IMG/VR virus record: IMGVR_UViG_3300010389_000148
Location: 1-23,394 of that record
DNA: 23,394 nt
Reading direction: 5' to 3' (one strand)
DNA from: a virus
The notes below the pieces were generated by a model. It saw nothing but the letters and a program-made list of their open reading frames with translations, did not search any database and was not told where the DNA came from. A program made the translations under genes and the position numbers. Position 1 is the stretch's first letter. Every line of letters starts with the position of its first letter. Shown piece by piece: positions 13,406 to 22,400 of the stretch.

Positions 13406-16400
13406 TTAAATCTCCATTAACCACCAACCTTGGAATGCATCGGGAATACCGTTGCCATCTAAATCTTGGTCACCAACAAAGATAAGACCAAAAGCAGCAT
13501 TTGGAGTGTTAACAACCAACTCACCTCCTTGACCGCTGCCACCACCTAAATTACTGCCAACGTCAGACCCTTGTACCTTAACGTTAGAAGATGATGCTCT
13601 GATAACTAGATTATTAGCGAAGTTAAGGGCACCACCAACATCTACAATTCTGATTGTATCACCAGTGATTGCATCAGTAGGCAACTTCAATATGAGAGTC
13701 GATGAAGGAATGACGAGATATTGTAGATTGGGTCTTAGTAACTCAGCAGTTGCATCTGTATTGCCCTGTGTAGAAATAAACTCCGTCTTTCTACCACCGT
13801 TTGCGTTGTAGAAGTTTTCGTGACCGAATGCCTCAATAGAAGCATCTTGTCTGAATGTGAATGGTTTATTACCACTGACGCCCAAGTTGTTAATTTGGAC
13901 AACCTCAGTAGCAGCAGAAGGATTTGCAGAAGATACACCGTTGACTTCTAGATATCTACCAACGTATGTGTCACCAGTTTGTGCATCAACTGTGAATCTA
14001 GAGGTATGAGCATTGCTTCCACTCTCAGGATTTGCAGGATTAGCAAGTGTGCCAACTGCAAAGTCGTCACCAGTCCTTAGTGTGCCAGCAATCTTAGTGT
14101 TACCAGTTGCACCCAATACCTCAAGTGCGATATTAGTTGCACTGTTAGTCCTACTCTTATCGAATGACCCAGTTGCAAAGAAGGAATCTTTGAAAATCTT
14201 AAGGTCTGCACCATTGTATAGACTTGTGTCACCAGAAGCAGACTCAACATAGAATTTAGGTAGAGTGCCATTAGTGATAACGAAGTATTGTTTTTCAGGA
14301 GTAGAAGTAGAAGTATTACCACTCAACTCGATTGAGTTGTGGACCGTTAGATTACCACCACCAGTTGTTTCTAAAGTTGCACCAGTTGCTTCACTATTAG
14401 TCTTGCCGTAAGCATCAGCAAGATTCTGGTCATTTGCAGCGTTGATGAATGGTTTCGTAGTATCGTAACCGATTACAACGTCGCCACTAATTTGTGTGTT
14501 ACCAGTGGTAGAGATAGTCTTAAAGACTTCAAGTGGGTCCTTAGGTAAGACAGAGGTGCCGAAGTCACCATTGTTAATAGTGAAGGACTGAGCATCAGCA
14601 GGGTTAATTACCGTGATTCTTGTATATTCACCACCAGTGTTTAAGTCCGTCTTATTGAGACGGAATAGGTCACCTGCCTTGATAGCAGCAGAGAATTCTG
14701 CAACGTTAATTGTAGTATCAAGAGCAGTGACTGGGTTAGGTGAGATGAAAGAAGCATTTTGCTGCTCAATCAATCTTACAACCTTTTGTCCATCTGGTTG
14801 TGCAGATTGTGCGGTACCTCTTTGTCCTCTAATAACCTCAACGGTATATGGGACAGGAGAATCTGGGACATAAGTTGTTGGGAAGTTGACTGTCTGCACA
14901 ATTTCTGTGCCAACCAAATACAACTCACTGATACCAATGCCAGATGGATTGCTGATTGGTAGCAAGTATGTCTGGACACCATTCAGAATCTGATTCTTAT
15001 ATGAATCATCACCCCATGGTTGACCACCAACTGTATCAACAGTTGTCTCTGCAATAACCATTCTAGCAGTGCCAGCATCGGTGGTACCAGATTGTAGAGC
15101 AATAGTAATGGTATTGTCATTAACATCCTTAAGGACGAATCCTAGAGCATCTCTGCTTTCAATATAATAAGTAGAAGTCGTATTGACACCAGTTAGATTA
15201 CCAATATCAATAAACTGGACTGACTCATTTGTATTGAAGAAGTGACCACTTGCATCAACAATAATCTTATTAGCAGTTACTGTAGTGATATTGACGACTC
15301 CACTAAAGTCATCAACAACACTGAAGAAGTCGATGTTTAGATTTGCAAGTGTGCCTGTTGACTGATTGAGACCAACACCAGTAATAACAGTACCTGTAGC
15401 AGCTGCGGCAGAGAAATTACTGCCAGTATTGCTATAAGTAAATGTGGTGCTATCTACAACAGTTAGAGATACTGCATTTACAGTATTGAATGAATCTACA
15501 CTAGAATCAATCTCTGCTGTATCACCAGTGGTTAAGTTGTGTGGGTCAATAGTAGTTACCGTTGCAACGTTACTACTTCTCGCCAAGGTAGCAATACGAA
15601 TCGTGCCGAAGATGTTTCTATCGATACCGAGATTAGTATTCTTAAGACCACCATTTTGAGTCATGTCTGACTCAAAGAATGCAGATCCTTGGACTCTAAT
15701 GCCATTTCTGATTTGAGTCTCACCAGCAACACCACCAAGAGTCAACTCACCAACTGATAGACCAATATTTAACTTGGTGATACCAGATGGGAAGAGAGTA
15801 AACTCACCATCAGGAGATGTTGTATTGATTTCTCCACCATTAATAGTGAGAATGCCATCAACGATTGTCTGATAATTCTTAATGTTAAATACACTTGACT
15901 GCTTGTTAGCAAATGCACCACCTAAAGTGATTCTGGAAACATTTCCAGCACCAGTATTTTCAACTGTGCCTACATTAACAGTAGAATTGATAGAATCTGT
16001 GTGGACATTGAGTGTGCTTGTGCCTGTTACCGCAGTGCCAATATTGATTGTTTGGTCTGCCGTTGCTAGGTCAGCAATCGCTACATTTACAGCATAACCA
16101 GTGAGATTCAATGATGTAGTGCTAGTCTGATTAGCAATGTTGAATGTAGCAGCAGTAGAGCGAATATCGCCACCATCAACATCAATGTCACGCTCAAAGG
16201 TAAAGTCACCAGTGATTCTTGCATCACCCGAAACAACAAAGTTTTTATCTAATGCTGCGTCATTGACGTTAATACCAACTCTACCGTTATCAATATCGGC
16301 AGTTGCACCTTCAGTGCGTCCATCTTGAGATAGTGTTGTAGTTGTAACTCTAAATTCAGCAGTAGAATCAGGATTTGCACTGTCACCACCAACAATAAAT

Positions 16401-19400
16401 GCGTGCTTAGTTGCTACTGGTGTGCCACCACTACCATCAGATAGTGTGGTTTGAGTCCTACCACTGATAAATGTGTTACCAACAACATCAAGGTTTGCTC
16501 TTGGATAAGTTGCAGTAGAAACAAATCCGTCTTCATAATCTGTAGAAACTGCTCTAGCAATAGTGTTGATGCCTAGTTTATAATCACCATATACAGCGGT
16601 TTCTGTCCTTAGCGCCTCAGCACCAATAACACCTGTTTCCTTCCAAGAAGAAGTGCCAATAGAAATTTCTAAGTTTGGTTGAGCACCTGGAGCAGTATTA
16701 GCAAGATATGGAGCATTTCCAGTCAATACTGCTTCGGATGACCTTTCGGTGATTAGATAAACATAACTGTTTGACTCTAGATATTCATATCCTTCAGCAG
16801 CATTATTATATACAGTATGGACACCATTAACCGTAGATAGTCTATCACCTTCACCACCAGTAATCTTAATCTGACTGGTTAGCGTAATACCAAGTGATGC
16901 ACCTGGATTAGTGCTACTAAAGTTAACCTTACCAACTTGGAAGATAAGTTTAATAACATTTAGATTGGGGAAGAATTCAATACCAGTGATATCAATAGCA
17001 GACTCATTACCAGGAGTTGCACCTAAAGTATATGGGACATACGAGTTAGCATAAATCCAACCAAGTGAGCCAGTATTTCCTACTTCACCACCTTTGAATA
17101 GGATGTCTCCAGATAGAGGGACACTAGACCCAAATTGAATAGATTGTGCAGAATTAAATCTTGCTTTTGTGCCTGAAGTATCTTGGTTAGGTGTGGTATT
17201 ATCAACACCAGACCTGAGAGTATATCTCTGTGTGCCTCTTGGGTTGAGGTCAAAGATAGCAGCTCTGACTCTATTCTTATCGATTAAGATGTCACCAGCT
17301 CTTGTAGTATCGAGTAGTTGATCATCATCACCAGGGACTACACCTTGTCTATCACCAGGACGTGATACAATTTTGAGTGAAGGAGGAGTCATCTTCGCTT
17401 CAAACTCAGGGTCAACGTTGATGATGACAGGTGAGTTAAAGAAGTTAGTTAGATTAGGTGGAGCATTTAGAGTAATAATATTCTCAAACGTTACGGGGTC
17501 TTCAAAGACCGTAACGAGACTACCGAATTCACCATCTTCCGAATCATCTTCCTCTAGGATGAGTGCATCTAGGAATTCTTCTTCACCAGTGATAGCGTTA
17601 ATCTTACGATTACCGATATACAATTCACCGTTGGAGTTGATACCAGTGTAGAATACGATACCAGCATCTTGGCGCTTGGACTGTGCATAGTAGTCTTGGA
17701 CATCAGTTAGAATAACTGTCTGTCTTGCAGGGAAACCAGTTGAGTAGTTACCAGGACCGAAACCAAGATATTCAAACGTGTGGTTACCAGCACGAGCAAT
17801 AGATGGACGACGTAATTCAACAAAGAGTTTTTGCTCTAGTGGGAATCCAGAGTCACCTGCGATTGGAATGAGTCTCTCTTCCGCACCTGAAGATGCAGCG
17901 CCAGTCTGTGCCTTGATTGCATTTGTGCCAGTATAAGTATACTCACCAGAACCAGGATTCTGAATAAAGTCTAGAATTGCTTCCTTGGTAGCAGAATTCT
18001 TAGCATCGTTAATTGTAACTAGACCGTGAATATAGTTGTCAGCGGCACAAGATGCTGCTGGTGGGTCTAGAAGTGTAGCATCTTGATTACCACCCTGCTC
18101 ATCACTACCATCATACTGGAAGAGTAGTGGGTCATTCTTATAAGTGAGAGGATATAGTCTAGATACAGGTTGACTAAACTTGAAGTTTCTGAAGTTTGTA
18201 CCAATACCAGAACCAAGAGGTAAAGGTGAAATATCACCACGGACAACTGTTAGATAGTAAACACCATCTTGCTGACGTGGGATTCTTCTCTGAATCTCTT
18301 CAATGCTGTAGATGTAGTATGTTTCAGTTAGGTCTGAGACATCTTCAACGCTAACAACTCTATACTGTCTAGCAGCATCATCCGTGATAACATCACCAGG
18401 AGTAATAGTATAAACGTTTGCTGCTTCTACACCATATAGATATTCCTTCTTATCTTCTTTACCAAAGTTAGGTCTATCTAGGACTTCAGCAGTAACATCT
18501 GCTTGACCTGCAATGGTTTGTCTAATGAATGTCTGTGTGCTTGTATCAAAGTCCAATTCACCTTGGACTGCCTTAAGAATTAGGTAGTTAAACTCTTCTA
18601 GTCCACCTTCAACATTCTCATTGCCAAACCAAGAGTGGACAACTGCACTACCTGTATACTCACCATACCATGTAACAGTAGCACCCTCAACGAAGTCACC
18701 ATTGCCACCCTGAGGTTGAGAAACTTTAACAGTGACAAATCTCTCTGCCTTGAGTGATTCTAGGTCTAGACCATGGTCAAAGACCGTCATCTCTAGGTAT
18801 CCTTCATCATTAATTCTAGCAGATTGGATAGTGAATGATACGTTAGATTCAGTCTTAGTGCCCTCAATACGCTTTGCAAACGTAGGATTGTATGGGTCAT
18901 ACTCAGTTAGAGCAGCAGATATGCCAAGTCTTTCTCTTGGTGATGGACCTTCTTCAAAGAATGTAGCATCCTTCTGGACACCTGCAGCAACAGGCTTGAG
19001 GAGTAGTTTCTGTGGTAGAAGTTTTCTCTTTTCGTCAGTCCTGATTCTGATTGCAAAACCTTCGAGTGGGTCTCTAACATCATCACGATAGTTAGGAATG
19101 ACATAACGTAGTTTGTATGACTTATCCTCTTTCTCTCTGGTGTCATCTGCTCTATAGAAGAATGAGTCAGGAGTGCGAGGTGGTTTGTTGACATAGAGAC
19201 TTCCTCTCGATGCATCAGACATCGTGATTCTCTGGTAAATCTCGTTACCAGACTCTAGAGACTTGAGATACCAGCACTGCTGTGCAGGATCATAACCTAG
19301 AGGACTTCTCTTCTTAGTTGCAAAGACATGGAATGATTGTCCACTTGGGAAGTTGAATTGGACAGCATTCTGCTTATCAATGGCATTCTGGACAGTAAGA

Positions 19401-22400
19401 TATAGCGAGAATTCGTTATTCTTAGTGTAAGTTGCTGGGCGACCAACATAGTATGGTCTATCAATCTCCAGTCTATCGCCAGAAGTCTTAGTTGGTAGAG
19501 TATCAAGAGCAGCACCAACTGCCTCACCATTGACTAGATTCTCTTCTAGTGGATAGAAGAAGACTTGTTGGACTTGGACACCATTGATAGCGGTATCAAA
19601 GACGTGGTTTGTGGTAGTTTCAAATACTCTAGAGCTGACTAGTGAGCAAGTATAACGATGTAAGTCATAATTGACATCAGTTAGATACTGATGGACTTCA
19701 ATCTTAATATCTGGACTGATACTAGTTGTCTCAGATGAATAGATGTAGTTACCCGCAGTAGCATTCTCGATGCTAGTTGCAAGCATGAAAGTCTGAGAAT
19801 CATTAAACTGTGCAGTAGCACCACCAGATGAATAATCTTCTGGTTGTGTAATCTTACCAGGAGCAATGACATAATACTTAGTATTGGTGTCAAATCCTTT
19901 GGGTAGTCTGATAAGACGCTTATCTACACTGTCATTTGCAGCAACAGGGACAAGTCTAACTGGTGTGCCAGTTTCCATGTTATGAGGATTAGCACCACCA
20001 ACACGGAATAGAGTTGCTCTGGTTGCAAATTCAGAAGTATTGACAAGTTGAGAAACAAGAGGCTCTGCATCTACGCCATTACGGATGATGCTGTCAATGA
20101 CACGCATCTTCTCGATAATAGCATCTTTGGTGCTAGCACACTTGTTATTGCTAGTATCAACTGTGATACTATCATCTGTCTGTGGAGCATACTTGACAAT
20201 ATACTCATCACTACCACTGTTTCTAGGAGGTAGAGGACCAGTATTTTCAAGTGCTTCAATGAGAATATCAAACTCGGTAGCGATAGTATATGCTACATCT
20301 GCACAACGTGGAGTGCCACCTGCATCACCTGACAAATAACCATCAGTAAAATCAGTTTGAAGGTCTAATGGGTTAGTTGGGTCCTTAACATATAGTGGGT
20401 CATTATCTGTGCCATCACCAGTCCTCCAATTACGCATTGCGAGGATAGCAAGGTCTCTGACCTTCTTAAATGCATAAACACTGATGTTTAACTCACCAGC
20501 AAGTGATTCAGACCCAGCATTATAGTTAACTGCTGGTAGTGCAAGAGTGCCATTATTAAGTTTGTCAATGAGGACACTAAAGAGAGTATCAATACTGTTT
20601 CTTACATCTAGATAAGCATTTGGATTATCATTTGGAATGTTAGGGCCAGGGACACCCAATTCAGCAGGACCCTCTGGAATATCAAAGTCTCTTACATTAA
20701 GTTGATTAGTTACTGCCTTGAAGCATAATTGTCTAGCTTCTTCAAAAGCAGTAACAGATTGTGCCAACTCACCAGCAAGACCATTGTTAATGAGAGTGTT
20801 ACCAGTGCTATCAAAGTAAGATAAGGTTGCCTGAATAATATTATAGTTACCACCAAGTGCTAGGTCTTCTGCGATTGCATCAACGACGATGCCAATGTCA
20901 CGCTTACACTTCTCTTGGAATGTAGGTGCGCTACCATAGTTAATCTCGGGAAGTGCAGGGTTGGTTGCTGTGCCAGTAACCATATCACCCTGACGAATTC
21001 TCGTAAAGATGAGCTCTGATAGAGTATCTAGAGTTGCTTGGACGTTAGAGCAAGATTGTGTATCTTGATTATTTGTAGTGACACCAGGAGTGCCGAATAC
21101 ACTGAGACCAGAACCAGGATTGCCAGGTTGTGGGTCGCCAGTTAGTGTCAAGTCCTTAACAAATAACTGGTTATTAATAGCGAGTTTCATCGCTTCTACC
21201 GCTGCAGTATAAGCAGTGATAGAAGGTGCTTCTTCACCCTGAAGACCACCAGTAATCCATGCTTGCTCAACAGTAGAAACTGTGACAGTGATATCGTCAG
21301 CAATATCAACACCGCCAATCTTACCGCCAGGAATAGTTACTAGGTCAGTAGCAGCATACCCATAACCACCCTCTAGAATAGTTACGCTATCAACGACACC
21401 ATTAGAATCTCTGGTTACTCTGAAAGTAGCGCCAACTCCATTAGCACTAGTAGTATCAACACCGTTATAAATTCTATCTGCTCTGTTTAGAAGCGTGGTG
21501 CCAGCAGAATTTGTGAAAGTAAGAATCTTACCATTTACTGCACCTTCAACAAAATACTGCTTGATAAAGTCAATAGAGTATGAGTTGCCAAGTGTTGTGA
21601 GGTCAGTAGAGATAGCATCGATAAAATATCCAATATCACGCTTACACTTCTCTTCGCCTGCAGTAATAATATTACCGACAGATTCATTTGGAAGTGAATT
21701 TGTATTCCCAGCAGTGATACTTGCAACAGGAATACCCGTTAAATTATCAATTGTAGTGCGGACGTTAGAGCAAGATAATGGGTCTGTATTGCTACCAGTT
21801 ACAGGGTCAGCAGTGATTGTGAGATCTTTTACTGTCAACTGATTAGTGACAGCTGCCTTCATCATCGCACCTGCTTTATTAAGAGCAGTATTTGTTTCTG
21901 CTGCAATAGTGCCAGGACCACCTTCAGTAAAATACTGAAGAGTAAACAAACGAGTATATCTATTACCACCTTGGAATAAATCAAGAGTTGCAGAATCAAC
22001 AAAAGTGCTTATGTCTTTTAATAGTTTAGCAGCATCTGGTGCAACAAAACCAGGATGTTGCAATGCAATTTCATCATATGCTGCTTGGACAATTTCAGTC
22101 TTATTCTGATTAATTAATCTATATGAATCAGCAAATCTAGACCCATTATCAGTTTGTTGGTCATCTGGGAAGTAGAAATCTGGATGTGCAACAGCAACTT
22201 CCGCAGTTGCTTTATCTTGAATATGTTGCTTATTCTGCTGAATTAGACGATATGAGTCCTTATATCTAGAATATACATTAGTTTGGGCATCGCCACCATT
22301 ACTAAATCCACTACCACCGTAGTAGAAATCAGGATACTCAATAGCAAGTTTTGCTGCTGCTTTATCAACAATTTCTCTCTTATTGGCAAGAATTAACTCT

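Noticed and set aside
17373-21842. Several plus-strand frames of 60-119 codons within the giant gene
   Set aside because: They are Ser/Val/Leu-rich antisense shadows of repetitive coding sequence, with no start signals.
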